Assembly (NCBI RefSeq): GCF_018919215.1 | Contig: NZ_JAHLQK010000002.1 | Span: forward strand, 513,164-577,163 | From: Alkaliphilus flagellatus | Lineage (GTDB): Bacteria > Bacillota > Clostridia > Peptostreptococcales > Natronincolaceae | DNA length: 64,000 nt | Direction: 5' to 3' | Shown here: one piece after another, positions 52,873-63,926 of the stretch | Position numbering within the stretch: the first letter of the stretch is position 1 | Layout: every line of letters starts with the position of its first letter | Program-made: the position numbers and the translations under genes | Notes under the pieces: model-generated | What the model was told of the DNA's origin: nothing | Databases searched by the model: none | The model's input: the letters and a program-made list of their open reading frames with translations, nothing else

Positions 52873-54420
52873 ATGTCCATAAACAAATTAGAAGACCTTC
52901 GTAACCGCAAAGCAAAGATTGAACTTGGCGGTGGCGAAAAAAGAATTGCCAGCCAACATGAAAAAGGTAAGTTGACAGCTAGAGAAAGAATTAACCTCTT
53001 ATTTGATGAAGGAAGTTTTGTAGAATTAGATGCCTTTATCAAACATAGATGTGTTAACTTCGGCATGGAAAAGGTAGATTCTCCAGGTGAAGGTGTTGTA
53101 ACAGGCTATGGTTTAGTTGATGGTAGATTGGTATATGCCTATGCACAAGACTTTACTGTTGTAGGTGGATCATTAGGGGAAATGCATGCAAAGAAAATTT
53201 GCAAAGTACAAGATTTAGCATTAAAAATGGGAGCGCCAATAGTTGGTATGAATGACTCTGGCGGGGCTAGAATCCAAGAGGGAGTAGATGCTCTATCTGG
53301 ATATGGAGATATCTTCTACAGAAATACTATTGCTTCTGGGGTAGTACCACAGATTTCTGCGATTATGGGACCTTGTGCAGGTGGAGCAGTATACTCTCCA
53401 GCATTAACAGACTTTATTTTTATGGTAGATAAAACAAGTCAAATGTTTATTACAGGTCCACAAGTTATTAAAACTGTAACTGGTGAAGAGGTAAGTGCAG
53501 AGGCCCTTGGCGGAGCAATGACACACAATAAAACTAGTGGGGTAGCACACTTTGTAACAGCAAATGATGAGGCTTGTATAGGAGAAATTAGAAGATTACT
53601 TAGCTTTTTACCTTCTAATAATATGGAAACTGCTCCTGTTTTCTATACAGAAGATGATATAAATAAAATTATTCCAGAGTTAGATGAAATTGTGCCAGAA
53701 AATCCAAATAAGCCATACGATATGAAGGCAATAATTACAGCTATTGCAGATGATTCGGATTTCTTTGAAGTACAACCTTATTATGCACAGAATATGATTA
53801 CAGGTTTTGTTCGTATTAATGGACAGTCTGTAGGTATTATTGCAAACCAACCTAAAGTATTGGCAGGTTGTTTAGATATTAACGCTTCTGATAAAGCAGG
53901 AAGATTTATTAGAACATGCGACTGCTTTAATATTCCAATATTAACTCTTGTAGATGTACCAGGATTTTTACCTGGAACAAGTCAAGAATATGGTGGAATT
54001 ATTCGTCATGGTGCTAAAATGCTTTATGCCTATAGTGAAGCTACAGTACCACTTATAACATTAATTGTTAGAAAAGCATACGGTGGAGCATATCTAGCTA
54101 TGTCTAGTAAACATTTAGGTGCTGATATGGTACTTGCTTGGCCAACTGCTGAAATTGCGGTAATGGGACCAGAAGGGGCGGCTAACATTATATTCAAAAA
54201 TGAAATTGCAGATTCTGAGGACCCACAATCTACAAGAAATCAAAAAATTGACGAATATAAAGGGGAGTTCGCTACACCTTATAAAGCTGCAGAAAGAGGT
54301 TTCGTTGATGACGTTATAGAGCCATCGGCTACTAGACCAAGAATAGTAGATGCTCTTAATATGCTAGCAAGTAAGAGAGAGAGTAGACCAGCTAAAAAAC
54401 ACGGTAACTTACCAGTATAG
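52873..54420 (+). CDS. mmdA: Methylmalonyl-CoA decarboxylase alpha subunit (carboxyltransferase)
   Basis: A 515-residue crotonase-fold carboxyltransferase that moves CO2 from (S)-methylmalonyl-CoA to protein-bound biotin, giving propionyl-Co[34 protein letters not shown] and [20 protein letters not shown] form the acyl-CoA site. [24 protein letters not shown] and [19 protein letters not shown] form the biotin/carboxyl site. A propionyl-CoA carboxylase beta subunit has the same fold, but the neighbouring membrane beta subunit identifies a decarboxylase sodium pump. It is cytoplasmic and bound to the membrane complex. Confidence 0.94.
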   Translation: MSINKLEDLRNRKAKIELGGGEKRIASQHEKGKLTARERINLLFDEGSFVELDAFIKHRCVNFGMEKVDSPGEGVVTGYGLVDGRLVYAYAQDFTVVGGSLGEMHAKKICKVQDLALKMGAPIVGMNDSGGARIQEGVDALSGYGDIFYRNTIASGVVPQISAIMGPCAGGAVYSPALTDFIFMVDKTSQMFITGPQVIKTVTGEEVSAEALGGAMTHNKTSGVAHFVTANDEACIGEIRRLLSFLPSNNMETAPVFYTEDDINKIIPELDEIVPENPNKPYDMKAIITAIADDSDFFEVQPYYAQNMITGFVRINGQSVGIIANQPKVLAGCLDINASDKAGRFIRTCDCFNIPILTLVDVPGFLPGTSQEYGGIIRHGAKMLYAYSEATVPLITLIVRKAYGGAYLAMSSKHLGADMVLAWPTAEIAVMGPEGAANIIFKNEIADSEDPQSTRNQKIDEYKGEFATPYKAAERGFVDDVIEPSATRPRIVDALNMLASKRESRPAKKHGNLPV

Positions 54421-54452
54421 ATCCTTCAATAGAAAAAAGAGGTGATTAATAT

Positions 54453-54848
54453 ATGAACTTACTGGAAAGAATGAAAGTTTCCATTGATACTATGACAATG
54501 GGAGAGAAGTTTTTAGGCAGTATGATAGTAACACTTGTGGGAATTGGTATAGTATTTGCAGGATTAGCTATATTATACTTTGCTATTATTATTATGCAAA
54601 AAGTAGTAGGTAAATCTCAACCTAAAAAAATAGTCGATTCAAAACCTTCTCCTACTATTGAGGATGAAGTTGTAGAAGAAGAGACTGTAGACAGTACAGA
54701 GCTTGTAGCGGTTATTACAGCTGCAGTAGCTGCTAGCTTAAATACTTCTACTCATAATATTATTGTTAGAAATATTACTCGTATATCGGATCAAACACCT
54801 TCTTGGGCTAAAATAGGAAGGGTAGACCAAATTAGTAATAAGCTTTAA
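54453..54848 (+). CDS. mmdD: OadG-family small membrane subunit (delta/gamma) of the decarboxylase pump
   Basis: A 131-residue protein with one N-terminal membrane helix (about 23-48, SMIVTLVGIGIVFAGLAILYFAIII). An acidic, Pro/Val-rich linker and a C-terminal segment follow (LVAVITAAVAASLNTSTHNIIVRNITRI, then SWAKIGRVDQI). This layout matches OadG/MmdD, which holds the alpha subunit and biotin carrier on the membrane. AGAGGTGAT precedes the ATG. It lies between mmdA and the biotin carrier gene. Confidence 0.87.
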   Translation: MNLLERMKVSIDTMTMGEKFLGSMIVTLVGIGIVFAGLAILYFAIIIMQKVVGKSQPKKIVDSKPSPTIEDEVVEEETVDSTELVAVITAAVAASLNTSTHNIIVRNITRISDQTPSWAKIGRVDQISNKL

Positions 54849-54913
54849 TTTAAGGGATTACATATTAAGACAATGCATTATAATCCAAACTACTATTAAG
54901 GAGGAATTGTACG

Positions 54914-55306
54914 ATGAGAAAGTTTAATATAACTGTAAATGGTGTTTCCTATGATGTAGAAGTAGAAGAAATTAAGGATGGTATAGCATCACCTGCACCA
55001 AGAGCCGCAGCTCCAGTAGCACCAGTGGCAAAACCAGTGGCTTCAAAACCAGCTCCAGCGGCGAAACCAGCGCCATCGGTAGCTCCAGCAGGTTCTACAA
55101 CTATTGAAGCACCAATGCCAGGAAACATTTGGAAGATAGAAGTTAAAGAAGGTCAACAAGTAAAATCTGGTGATGTACTTCTAATTTTAGAAGCTATGAA
55201 GATGGAAAATGAAATTATGGCTCCAGCTGATGGAGTTGTTGCATCTATTCATGTTGCTGAAGGTGCTGCAGTAAATGGTGGAGATATTCTAGTATCTCTT
55301 AAATAA
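54914..55306 (+). CDS. mmdC: Biotin carrier subunit of methylmalonyl-CoA decarboxylase
   Basis: A 130-residue protein. A short N-terminal beta segment ([18 protein letters not shown]) leads to an Ala/Pro/Lys-rich flexible linker (about 25-62) and a biotinyl domain whose EAMKMENEI carries the biotinylated Lys96. [27 protein letters not shown] completes the hammerhead fold. The carried carboxyl group travels from MmdA to the MmdB pump. AAGGAGGAAT precedes the ATG. Biotin attachment is presumably by the BirA encoded 1.3 kb downstream. Confidence 0.94.
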   Translation: MRKFNITVNGVSYDVEVEEIKDGIASPAPRAAAPVAPVAKPVASKPAPAAKPAPSVAPAGSTTIEAPMPGNIWKIEVKEGQQVKSGDVLLILEAMKMENEIMAPADGVVASIHVAEGAAVNGGDILVSLK

Positions 55307-55342
55307 TAAAAGCACCTAAAACAATTGAAAGGAGATGCACAG

Positions 55343-56542
55343 ATGGTTGATATAGTTGTGGAATTTTTAGGGACCACAGGTTTTGCAAACATGACAGGTG
55401 GTCAACTACTTATGATAGTTGTTTCATGTGTTTTACTATATCTAGCAATCGCAAAAGGCTTCGAACCTTTACTGCTTATTCCTATAGCCTTTGGTATGTT
55501 ACTTGTTAATCTACCTCTATCTGGAATAATGGATGCTGGAGCAAATTTATTAAAATTAGGTTCACCTACAGCTGAAATGATAGAAAAAGGAATACCTGCG
55601 AGTATGTATGTAGATTCTCCAGGAGGATTATTGCATTATATTTATAATTCGGGAATCAAACTAGGAATTTTTCCGCCTTTAATCTTCTTAGGTGTTGGAG
55701 CAATGACTGATTTCGGTCCACTTATTGCTAACCCAAAAAGCTTATTTTTAGGGGCAGCAGCACAGGCTGGAATATTCTTTACATTCATTGGAGCGACAAT
55801 GCTTGGCTTTACAGCTCAAGAAGCTTCTTCTATTGGAATTATAGGTGGAGCAGATGGACCTACAGCAATATTTTTAACTTCTAAGTTAGCGCCTCACCTT
55901 CTAGGACCAATAGCGGTTGCAGCCTACTCTTATATGGCACTAGTTCCAATTATTCAGCCTCCTATTATGAAGGCGCTTACTACAAAAGAAGAGCGAATGA
56001 TTAAGATGGAGCAATTAAGAACAGTATCAAAGGTTGAGAGAGTAGTTTTCCCTATAATGGTAACTATTATAGTTTCATTAATAGTGCCAAGTGCAACAGC
56101 TTTAGTTGGTATGCTTATGCTTGGAAACCTATTTAGAGAGTCTGGAGTGACAGATCGACTTTCTAAAACAGCACAAAATGAGCTAATTAACATTGTAACT
56201 ATTTTGTTAGGGATAAGTGTTGGAGCAACAGCTAATGCAGAAACATTTCTAAAATTAGAAACACTTAAAATAATTGCACTGGGTGTAGTTGCTTTTGGTG
56301 TAGGTACAGCAGCCGGAGTATTACTTGGAAAAGTAATGAATAAGCTATCTGGTGGTAAAGTAAATCCACTTATAGGATCAGCTGGAGTTTCGGCAGTACC
56401 TATGGCAGCTAGAGTTTCTCAAGTTGTTGGACAAAAAGAAAATCCAAGTAATTTCCTATTAATGCATGCTATGGGACCTAACGTTGCAGGGGTAATTGGA
56501 TCTGCTGTTGCAGCAGGTGTGTTATTAACATTGTTTGGTTAA
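55343..56542 (+). CDS. mmdB: Sodium-translocating decarboxylase beta subunit
   Basis: A 399-residue integral membrane pump subunit with about ten helices that decarboxylates carboxybiotin and exports Na+. [20 protein letters not shown] contains Asp171, equivalent to the essential aspartate of Oad[26 protein letters not shown] and the C-terminal [20 protein letters not shown] stretch ([18 protein letters not shown]) are also conserved. ATG 55343 follows AAAGGAGATG; the TTG at 55325 lies inside that ribosome site. It converts decarboxylation energy into a sodium gradient. A terminator ends the operon. Confidence 0.94.
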   Translation: MVDIVVEFLGTTGFANMTGGQLLMIVVSCVLLYLAIAKGFEPLLLIPIAFGMLLVNLPLSGIMDAGANLLKLGSPTAEMIEKGIPASMYVDSPGGLLHYIYNSGIKLGIFPPLIFLGVGAMTDFGPLIANPKSLFLGAAAQAGIFFTFIGATMLGFTAQEASSIGIIGGADGPTAIFLTSKLAPHLLGPIAVAAYSYMALVPIIQPPIMKALTTKEERMIKMEQLRTVSKVERVVFPIMVTIIVSLIVPSATALVGMLMLGNLFRESGVTDRLSKTAQNELINIVTILLGISVGATANAETFLKLETLKIIALGVVAFGVGTAAGVLLGKVMNKLSGGKVNPLIGSAGVSAVPMAARVSQVVGQKENPSNFLLMHAMGPNVAGVIGSAVAAGVLLTLFG

Positions 56543-56566
56543 TGGAAAATGTTATATTCAGTTAAG

Positions 56567-56593
56567 AGATACGGTGCATAGCCGTATCTTTTT
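56567..56593 (+). terminator. Terminator of the mmd operon
   Basis: AGATACGG (56567-56574) pairs with CCGTATCT (56582-56589), followed by TTTTTC. It ends 22 bases before birA. Confidence 0.8.
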
Positions 56594-56614
56594 CTGCTGG
56601 TGAGGAGTGAAAAA

Positions 56615-57595
56615 ATGAGGAGCAAAATATTAGAAGAGTTGTATATTAATAAGGGAAACTATATATCTGGAGAAGTGTTAAGAACTAAGCTAGGCGTTTC
56701 TCGTACTGCTATATGGAAGCATATTAATGCATTAAAGGAAGAAGGATATAATATCGAAACTATTCCTAGAAAGGGGTATATGCTTCTTGAAATGAAAGAT
56801 AAACTTTTGCCTAAGGAAATAGAAGCACTTATTTCTAACAATGCTATAGGCCAGCAAATTGTTTATTTCGATAGTATTGATTCTACTAATAGCTATGCTA
56901 AAAAAGAGGCCAACAAACTAAAAGATGGGACTGTTATTTTAAGTGAAGAACAGCTACTGGGTAGAGGAAGAAGAGGGAGAAACTGGTCTTCGCCTAAAGG
57001 TACGGGAATTTGGATGTCTTTAGTTTTAAAACCTAATATACCGCCTACTGAAGGGGTCAAGATGACACAAATAGCAGCAGCGGCTGTATGTAAGTCTATC
57101 CGAGAATTAACAGGGCTAAATGCCTTAATTAAATGGCCAAACGATATTGTTATTAACGGCAAAAAGATTTGTGGTATTTTAACTGAGATGGCTGGAGAAT
57201 TAAACGAAGTTAACTATATTATTGTAGGTATAGGTATAAATGTAAATACCGATGGATTTTCATGTGAATTGAAGGAAAAAGCTACCTCCCTATTTATTGA
57301 AGGGGGTAAAAAAATAGATCGCAGGGAACTAGTAGTTAATATTTTGAAAAACTTTGAGGCATTATACAATATCTATATTAAAGATTTAAACTTAGATGAA
57401 ACTTTAGTTATAGTTAAAAACTATTCTGCTATATTAGGAAAAGAGATTAAAATTATTCAAGGAAATTTAGAAAAAAAAGCTAGAGCTATAGATATTAACA
57501 ACGAAGGATTATTATTAGTACAAATGGATGATGGTAGCAAAGAATTAATTTCATCAGGAGAGGTTTCAATTAGAGGTGAAAATGGGTATATATAA
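56615..57595 (+). CDS. birA: Biotin-protein ligase / biotin repressor
   Basis: A 326-residue bifunctional BirA. An N-terminal winged helix (about 1-62, GEVLRTKLGVSRTAIWKHINALKEEG) binds DNA. The ligase core has GRGRRGRNWSSPKGTGIWMSLVL (biotin/ATP loop), ALIKWPNDIVINGKKICGIL and IIVGIGINVN. A C-terminal SH3-like domain follows (GKEIKIIQGNLEKKARAID). It attaches biotin to the MmdC carrier and may repress biotin uptake genes. ATG 56615 follows GAGGAGTG. Its place right after a biotin-dependent operon is functionally fitting. Confidence 0.94.
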   Translation: MRSKILEELYINKGNYISGEVLRTKLGVSRTAIWKHINALKEEGYNIETIPRKGYMLLEMKDKLLPKEIEALISNNAIGQQIVYFDSIDSTNSYAKKEANKLKDGTVILSEEQLLGRGRRGRNWSSPKGTGIWMSLVLKPNIPPTEGVKMTQIAAAAVCKSIRELTGLNALIKWPNDIVINGKKICGILTEMAGELNEVNYIIVGIGINVNTDGFSCELKEKATSLFIEGGKKIDRRELVVNILKNFEALYNIYIKDLNLDETLVIVKNYSAILGKEIKIIQGNLEKKARAIDINNEGLLLVQMDDGSKELISSGEVSIRGENGYI

Positions 57596-57664
57596 AACAC
57601 ACTCATTGTTAATAATGAAATTATAGCTAAACTGTGATTTTTTTCGTTAATTTTATCATAATTA

Positions 57665-57693
57665 TTGCAATATAAATTTCAACCTGTTAAAAT
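57665..57693 (+). promoter_or_regulatory. Promoter for the ECF S component-coaX unit
   Basis: TTGCAA (57665-57670), 17 bases and TAAAAT (57688-57693), about 108 bases before the ATG. Confidence 0.5.
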
Positions 57694-57800
57694 AATATGG
57701 TGAAATAGCTGGCATCAAATTTTGAGCTAGACTAGATCTCAATGTTTTAAAAAATTTAAATTGTCCGGCATCTGTAAAGAGCTGGAACGGAGGTGGCGAA

Positions 57801-58310
57801 ATGATTCAAAGTACAAAAATGTCAACAAAAAAAGTAACAATCGCTGGTATGTTAGGTGCATTTTCAGTAGTATTAAGTATGACTCCAATAGGGTATATAC
57901 CTATACCGATACTTGGGGTTAATGCAACCACTATGCACATCCCTGTTATTATTGGTGCAATTTTAGGTGGACCATTGGTAGGGACTATAGTAGGATTAAT
58001 GTTTGGAGTTAGTAGCTTTTTAAGAGTGGGATCACCTTTTTTTGCAGATCCTTTAGTTTCTATATTGCCAAGACTCTTTATAGGAGTTATGAGCTACTAT
58101 ACCTACAAGGCATTTAAACATTCTATCCCTGCAGCTATAGTAGGTACACTAACTAACACTCTTGGAGTACTGTCTATGGTATATTTAAGGGGATATCTAC
58201 CGTTAAATGCAGTTATTGGTGTTGCCACACTAAATGGAATTACCGAAGCTATTGTTTCTTCTGTTATAGTGTATATAGTAATGAAAGGTTTGAAAAACTA
58301 TAAAATATAA
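57801..58310 (+). CDS. panT: ECF transporter S component, probably for pantothenate
   Basis: A 169-residue membrane protein with five to six helices. VTIAGMLGAFSVVLSMTPIGYIPIPILGV is the first helix and loop typical of S components that dock to the shared EcfA/EcfT energising module. PVIIGAILGGPLVGTIVGLMFGVSSFLR and LPRLFIGVMSYYTY follow. The next gene is coaX, 33 bases away, and this pairing in Clostridia usually marks the pantothenate-specific component; substrate assignment rests on that context. CGGAGGTG precedes the ATG. Confidence 0.75.
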   Translation: MIQSTKMSTKKVTIAGMLGAFSVVLSMTPIGYIPIPILGVNATTMHIPVIIGAILGGPLVGTIVGLMFGVSSFLRVGSPFFADPLVSILPRLFIGVMSYYTYKAFKHSIPAAIVGTLTNTLGVLSMVYLRGYLPLNAVIGVATLNGITEAIVSSVIVYIVMKGLKNYKI

Positions 58311-58343
58311 TAGATAAAATAGACTAGTTGAGAAGGTGAACAA

Positions 58344-59147
58344 ATGATCGTAGTTTTTGATGTAGGTAATACTAATATTGTATTAGGTGTTTACCGTGGA
58401 AAAGAGTTAATAGACTATTGGAGAATCGCAACGGATAAAGAAAAGACATCTGATGAATATAGTATGGTTATTCATCAATTCTTTCAATATAATGGTTTAG
58501 ACATTAATGATGTTGAAGATATTATTATTTCTTCAGTAGTACCAAACATTATGTATTCTTTAGAACATGCATCAAGAAAACTTTTTAATAAAGAGCCTTT
58601 AATAGTAGGACCTGGTATTAAGACAGGTATGAATATAAAATACGATAATCCTAAACAGGTTGGAGCAGATAGAATTGTTAATGCTATTGCTGCCTATGAA
58701 AAATACGGTGGGCCATTAATAATTGTAGACTTTGGAACAGCAACAACCTTCTGCGCTATTTCGGAAACGGGAGAATACTTAGGTGGTACCATTTCACCGG
58801 GAATTAAGATTTCAAGTGATGCACTATTTGAAAAAGCTGCAAAGCTTCCAAGAGTAGAACTTGTAAAGCCGGGAAAGGTAATTTGCAAAAATACTGTTAA
58901 CAGTATGCAAGCTGGCATAATATATGGTTATGTTGGTTTAGTTGAGTATATTGTAAATAAGATGAAAAAAGAGATTAGGTGCAGCTCTTGTAGGGTAATT
59001 GCTACAGGTGGACTATCAACTTTAATAGCTAGTGAAACAGAAAGTATAGACATAGTAGATAAGTTTTTATCCCTAGAAGGCTTAAATATTATTTATGAAC
59101 GTAACAAGGAAGACCGAATTGCATTAAACAATAAGAGCCGGGTGTAA
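58344..59147 (+). CDS. coaX: Type III pantothenate kinase
   Basis: A 267-residue ASKHA-fold kinase that phosphorylates pantothenate, the first committed step to Co[20 protein letters not shown] is the phosphate-1 loop. [31 protein letters not shown] holds the catalytic Asp and phosphate-2 loop, and [27 protein letters not shown] is the pantothenate/dimer region. GAAGGTGA precedes the ATG. Its stop lies within the loop of the terminator hairpin. It follows an ECF S component and so may use imported pantothenate. Confidence 0.95.
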   Translation: MIVVFDVGNTNIVLGVYRGKELIDYWRIATDKEKTSDEYSMVIHQFFQYNGLDINDVEDIIISSVVPNIMYSLEHASRKLFNKEPLIVGPGIKTGMNIKYDNPKQVGADRIVNAIAAYEKYGGPLIIVDFGTATTFCAISETGEYLGGTISPGIKISSDALFEKAAKLPRVELVKPGKVICKNTVNSMQAGIIYGYVGLVEYIVNKMKKEIRCSSCRVIATGGLSTLIASETESIDIVDKFLSLEGLNIIYERNKEDRIALNNKSRV

Positions 59148-59164
59148 ACCTGGCTTTTATTGTT
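59130..59164 (+). terminator. Terminator overlapping the end of coaX
   Basis: AATAAGAGCCGGGT (from 59130) pairs with ACCTGGCTTTTATT (to 59161, one wobble). The coaX stop codon is in the loop. Confidence 0.75.
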
Positions 59165-59258
59165 TATATTATATATAACTGATTTTAGTGTATTTCTATT
59201 TATATATGTAACGTGGCGGAATAAAAACTGCCGCACTTAGTAATTGGAGGTAAAAAAT

Positions 59259-60233
59259 ATGAAAATAGATAATGTGACTTTAGATAATCCTGTTTTCTTA
59301 GCTCCTATGGCAGGTGTAACAGACCTTTCTTTTAGACTAATTTGTAAAGAGATGGGATGCGGAATGGTATATATGGAGATGGTAAGCTCCAAGGGGTTAT
59401 ATTATGAAGATAAGAAAACTGAAGGATTACTAAAGATTCATCCAAAAGAAAAACCTGTTGCCCTACAAATATTCGGTTCAGACCCTAATATTATGTCGAA
59501 GGCTGCTTATATGCTCAATAATCGCGAAAATGCTATATTAGATATTAACATGGGATGCCCTACACCTAAGATAGTAAAGAATGGAGACGGTAGTGCACTT
59601 ATGAAGGATGTTAAGTTGGCCGGGGAAGTTGTTAAAGCAGTAGTTAAGGAATCTGTAAAGCCTGTTACGGTTAAAATACGTAAGGGCTGGGATGAAAACA
59701 GTGTTAATGCAGTAGAATTAGCAAAGATTATTGAAGAAAATGGGGCAAAGGCTATAGCTGTCCATGGTAGAACGAGAGAACAATTCTACTCAGGTAAAGC
59801 TGACTGGGATATTATTAGAAGAGTAAAGGCAGCTGTAACTATTCCTGTAATCGGAAATGGGGACGTATTTACCGTAGAAGACGGAATTAATCTATTAAAA
59901 GCAACTAAATGTGATGGGATTATGATTGGTAGGGGAAGTCAAGGAAATCCTTGGTTATTTAAAAGATTAGTACAATATATGAAAACCGGTGAACTTACTC
60001 CTGAGCCTACTGCTAGGGATCGGATTTTTATGGCACTAAAACATATGGATCTAGTAATTACACATAAAAGTGAATATATTGGAATTAAAGAAATGAGAAA
60101 GCATATTGCATGGTACTTAAAAGGTTTAAAGGGAACAGCAAGCCTAAGAAATAAGATTAATACAATTGGAACTAAAATTGAAATGGAAAATGTTTTAATA
60201 GAATATTTGAATAGTGAAGGAATAGAGGTTTAG
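59259..60233 (+). CDS. dusB: tRNA-dihydrouridine synthase
   Basis: A 324-residue FMN-dependent TIM-barrel enzyme that reduces uridines in tRNA. PVFLAPMAGVTDLSFRLICKEMG, DINMGCPTPKIVKNGDGSALMKD (with the catalytic cysteine), AIAVHGRTREQFYSGKADW and IPVIGNGDVFTVED are family hallmarks, and the C-terminal helical domain includes EMRKHIAWYLKGLKG. ATG 59259 follows TTGGAGGT; the TTG at 59244 is part of that site. It is co-directional with greA and lysS, an arrangement common in Clostridia. Confidence 0.95.
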   Translation: MKIDNVTLDNPVFLAPMAGVTDLSFRLICKEMGCGMVYMEMVSSKGLYYEDKKTEGLLKIHPKEKPVALQIFGSDPNIMSKAAYMLNNRENAILDINMGCPTPKIVKNGDGSALMKDVKLAGEVVKAVVKESVKPVTVKIRKGWDENSVNAVELAKIIEENGAKAIAVHGRTREQFYSGKADWDIIRRVKAAVTIPVIGNGDVFTVEDGINLLKATKCDGIMIGRGSQGNPWLFKRLVQYMKTGELTPEPTARDRIFMALKHMDLVITHKSEYIGIKEMRKHIAWYLKGLKGTASLRNKINTIGTKIEMENVLIEYLNSEGIEV

Positions 60234-60300
60234 AATCGAATAACCTTCTGACAAAGGGCAATAATAGAAATATATTTTTTCTTGTCCAGGAGGCATTAAA

Positions 60301-61224
60301 ATGAAGAGAGTAGTTAGTATAAGCATTGGAAGCTCTAAAAGGGATCATTATGTGGAAACTGAAATAATGGGAGAAAAGTTTATTATTGAACGTATTGGTA
60401 CTGATGGTAGTATAGAAAAGGCAGTTGATTTAATAAAAAGCATAGATGGTAAAGTTGATGCTATAGGAATGGGTGGTATTGATTTATATTTATGGGCAGG
60501 TAGGCGTTCGTATATTATCAAAGGAGCGCTACCACTTAAAAGAGCAGCTAAGATTACTCCAATAGTTGATGGATCAGGATTAAAAAACACATTAGAAAAA
60601 AATGTTATTCATTATTTGCAGCAAAATAAATATATTAATTTTAAAGAGAAAAGAGTACTAATCACTAGTGCAATGGATCGTTTTGGCATGGCCGATAGTC
60701 TAGAATGTTGTGGGTGTAATTTAACCATAGGAGATTTAATATTTGGCCTTGGTATAAATATTCCGGTACATTCATTAAAAAGCCTACATAGAATAGCAGC
60801 AATAGTAGCGCCAATTGCTTGTCGACTTCCATTTCATATTTTATATCCAACAGGTGATAAGCAAAATAAAAATATTTCAAATAAGTTTACTACATATTTT
60901 GATAGAGCTGAAATCATAGCAGGAGATTTTCATTATATTAAAAGATTTATGCCTATTAGTATGAATGATAAAGTAATAATTACGAACACAGTTACAAAAG
61001 AAGATGTAGGGATTTTAAAAGATAGAGGAGCAAAACTGCTTATTACTACTACACCAGAATTTGAAGGTAGATCTTTTGGTACTAATGTAATAGAAGGAGT
61101 AATAGTTGCTATGCTTAAAGCACAAGGGAGAGAAGGCACATTAAACGAATATGAGGAACTTTTGAGTAAACTTGACTTAAAACCTAGAATAGAATATTTA
61201 AATAAGAGTCAAGGGGTTATATAG
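60301..61224 (+). CDS. Conserved uncharacterised protein (often labelled quinate 5-dehydrogenase)
   Basis: A 307-residue soluble protein. The N-terminal part (KRVVSISIGSSKRDHYVETEIMGEKFIIERIG) and GKVDAIGMGGIDLYLWAGRRSY are followed by RVLITSAMDRFGMADSLECCGCNLTIGDLIFGLG, then IVAPIACRLPFHILYPTGDKQ, and a C-terminal VIITNTVTKEDVGILKDRGAKLLITTTPEFEGRSFGTNV. Related proteins in Clostridia are, as I recall, called quinate 5-dehydrogenase, but I see no convincing shikimate-dehydrogenase catalytic Lys-Asp pair, so I leave the function open. CAGGAGGC precedes the ATG. It lies between dusB and greA. Confidence 0.75.
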   Translation: MKRVVSISIGSSKRDHYVETEIMGEKFIIERIGTDGSIEKAVDLIKSIDGKVDAIGMGGIDLYLWAGRRSYIIKGALPLKRAAKITPIVDGSGLKNTLEKNVIHYLQQNKYINFKEKRVLITSAMDRFGMADSLECCGCNLTIGDLIFGLGINIPVHSLKSLHRIAAIVAPIACRLPFHILYPTGDKQNKNISNKFTTYFDRAEIIAGDFHYIKRFMPISMNDKVIITNTVTKEDVGILKDRGAKLLITTTPEFEGRSFGTNVIEGVIVAMLKAQGREGTLNEYEELLSKLDLKPRIEYLNKSQGVI

Positions 61225-61247
61225 CATTATGAAGGGCTTGTTTTCCC

Positions 61248-61276
61248 TTGACATTTGATAGTGACTATTCTATAAT
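61248..61276 (+). promoter_or_regulatory. Consensus SigA promoter upstream of greA
   Basis: TTGACA (61248-61253), exactly 17 bases, TATAAT (61271-61276): both hexamers are perfect. Transcription would start near 61283, 224 bases before greA. Confidence 0.85.
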
Positions 61277-61301
61277 ATGTACAATATATTTATCAGAATA
61301 A

Positions 61302-61335
61302 TTAGCCCATAAAAAAAGGGCTAAACTATTTTTTA
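61302..61335 (+). terminator. Early hairpin in the greA leader
   Basis: TTAGCCC (61302-61308) pairs with GGGCTAA (61318-61324) and is followed by ACTATTTTTTA. It begins only ~20 bases after the predicted start of the strong promoter, so it may attenuate greA-lysS or end a very short RNA. No upstream anti-terminator was evident. Confidence 0.55.
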
Positions 61336-61506
61336 AGATATTAGATGAATATTAATTAAATTTTTCATCAAAAAAGGATAAAATTACTACATATATAAAA
61401 GTATAAAATGGTTATAAGAACATATATTATGAACTAATATCATAAGAATAAATATTAAATATATATTTTAAAATCTAGATCAATTAAGGATGAGGAGAGA
61501 GAGATT

Positions 61507-61986
61507 ATGATGGCAGATAGAGAAGTTGTTTTAACGGCTCAGGGGTTAAAAAAGTTAGAGGACGAACTAGAACTACTTAAAACTGTAAGAAGAAAAGAAA
61601 TAGCTGAAAGAATAAAGCAAGCAATTGCTTTCGGAGATATAAGTGAAAACTCTGAATATGATGAAGCTAAAAATGAACAAGCACAAGTAGAGGATAGAAT
61701 AAATAGACTTGAAACTATGCTTCGTAAGGCTACTATAATAGATGAAGAAGATATTAATACAGATGTTGTTAGTATAGGTGCAACTGTACAAGTAAAGGAC
61801 TTAGAATTTGACGAAGTAGTTGAATATATGATAGTTGGGTCGACTGAAGCAGATCCGTATGAACTTAAAATATCTAATGAATCCCCTGTAGGTAAGACTT
61901 TATTAGGATCTAAAGTTGGGGATGTTGTGGAGGTGCAAATTCCAGACGGAATTACCAAGTACGAGATATTAAAAATTACAAGATAG
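61507..61986 (+). CDS. greA: Transcription elongation factor GreA
   Basis: A 159-residue factor that stimulates transcript cleavage in backtracked RNA polymerase. The N-terminal coiled coil (about 10-75) has [41 protein letters not shown] (with the tip acidic pair Asp-Glu that coordinates Mg2+) and [12 protein letters not shown]. The C-terminal FKBP-like domain includes [20 protein letters not shown] and [24 protein letters not shown] precedes the ATG. It is read together with lysS. Confidence 0.96.
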   Translation: MMADREVVLTAQGLKKLEDELELLKTVRRKEIAERIKQAIAFGDISENSEYDEAKNEQAQVEDRINRLETMLRKATIIDEEDINTDVVSIGATVQVKDLEFDEVVEYMIVGSTEADPYELKISNESPVGKTLLGSKVGDVVEVQIPDGITKYEILKITR

Positions 61987-63489
<1,503 letters not shown>

Positions 63490-63510
63490 CTATATAATAA
63501 GAATATAGCA

Positions 63511-63545
63511 TAATCCTACTGATGTTCTCTTATTCAGTAGGATTA
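63511..63545 (+). terminator. Terminator of greA-lysS
   Basis: TAATCCTACTGA (63511-63522) pairs perfectly with TCAGTAGGATTA (63534-63545). The following tract is T/A mixed. Confidence 0.75.
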
Positions 63546-63575
63546 TATTATTATAGCGAAAAAACACAAAATATG

Positions 63576-63604
63576 TTGACAAGCTTAATGGAAAGTAGTA
63601 TAGT
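63576..63604 (+). promoter_or_regulatory. rRNA promoter P1
   Basis: TTGACA (63576-63581), 17 bases, TATAGT (63599-63604). Confidence 0.8.
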
Positions 63605-63705
63605 AAATGAGGTCAACAAGATAAGTGGAAACAAAAACAAAAGCAAAAGCTTAAGGAAAATAAAATATTAGAACAGCAATCTGAAAAATAAATTTTAAAA
63701 AGTTG

Positions 63706-63734
63706 TTGACATAATATTTTAGATATGATATATT
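63706..63734 (+). promoter_or_regulatory. rRNA promoter P2
   Basis: TTGACA (63706-63711), 17 bases, TATATT (63729-63734), 130 bases after P1. Tandem promoters are the usual arrangement for Firmicute rrn operons. Confidence 0.85.
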
Positions 63735-63778
63735 AAGTAAGTCGCCGCAACAAGGCGATGGGGCATAAGCCCTTAAAG

Positions 63779-63796
63779 AGGTCTTTGAAAACTAAA
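63779..63796 (+). promoter_or_regulatory. boxA-like antitermination element in the rRNA leader
   Basis: GGTCTTTGAAAACTAAAC matches the boxA/TCTTTGAAAACT leader motif found before Firmicute 16S genes, which recruits Nus factors to the transcript. Confidence 0.6.
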
Positions 63797-63926
63797 CAGT
63801 ATAGATTAAGCCAGCAAAGGTAGATTGCCAAAATCTTTGATTTTGTGTAAGGTACCTTCTCAGCGAAAAGCTGAGTTTCCATTAAATATTAATTTATTTA
63901 AATGGAACCCAAAAATTCGAGCATTT

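Larger units (their letters stand above)
63490..63926. other. Spacer between lysS and the 16S gene: terminator, tandem rRNA promoters and leader
   Basis: Holds the lysS terminator, two SigA promoters, two short hairpins (TCGCC/GGCGA near 63741 and GGGC/GCCC near 63760), a boxA-like element and a CTCAGC/GCTGAG hairpin near 63858. No protein gene is seen. Confidence 0.75.
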
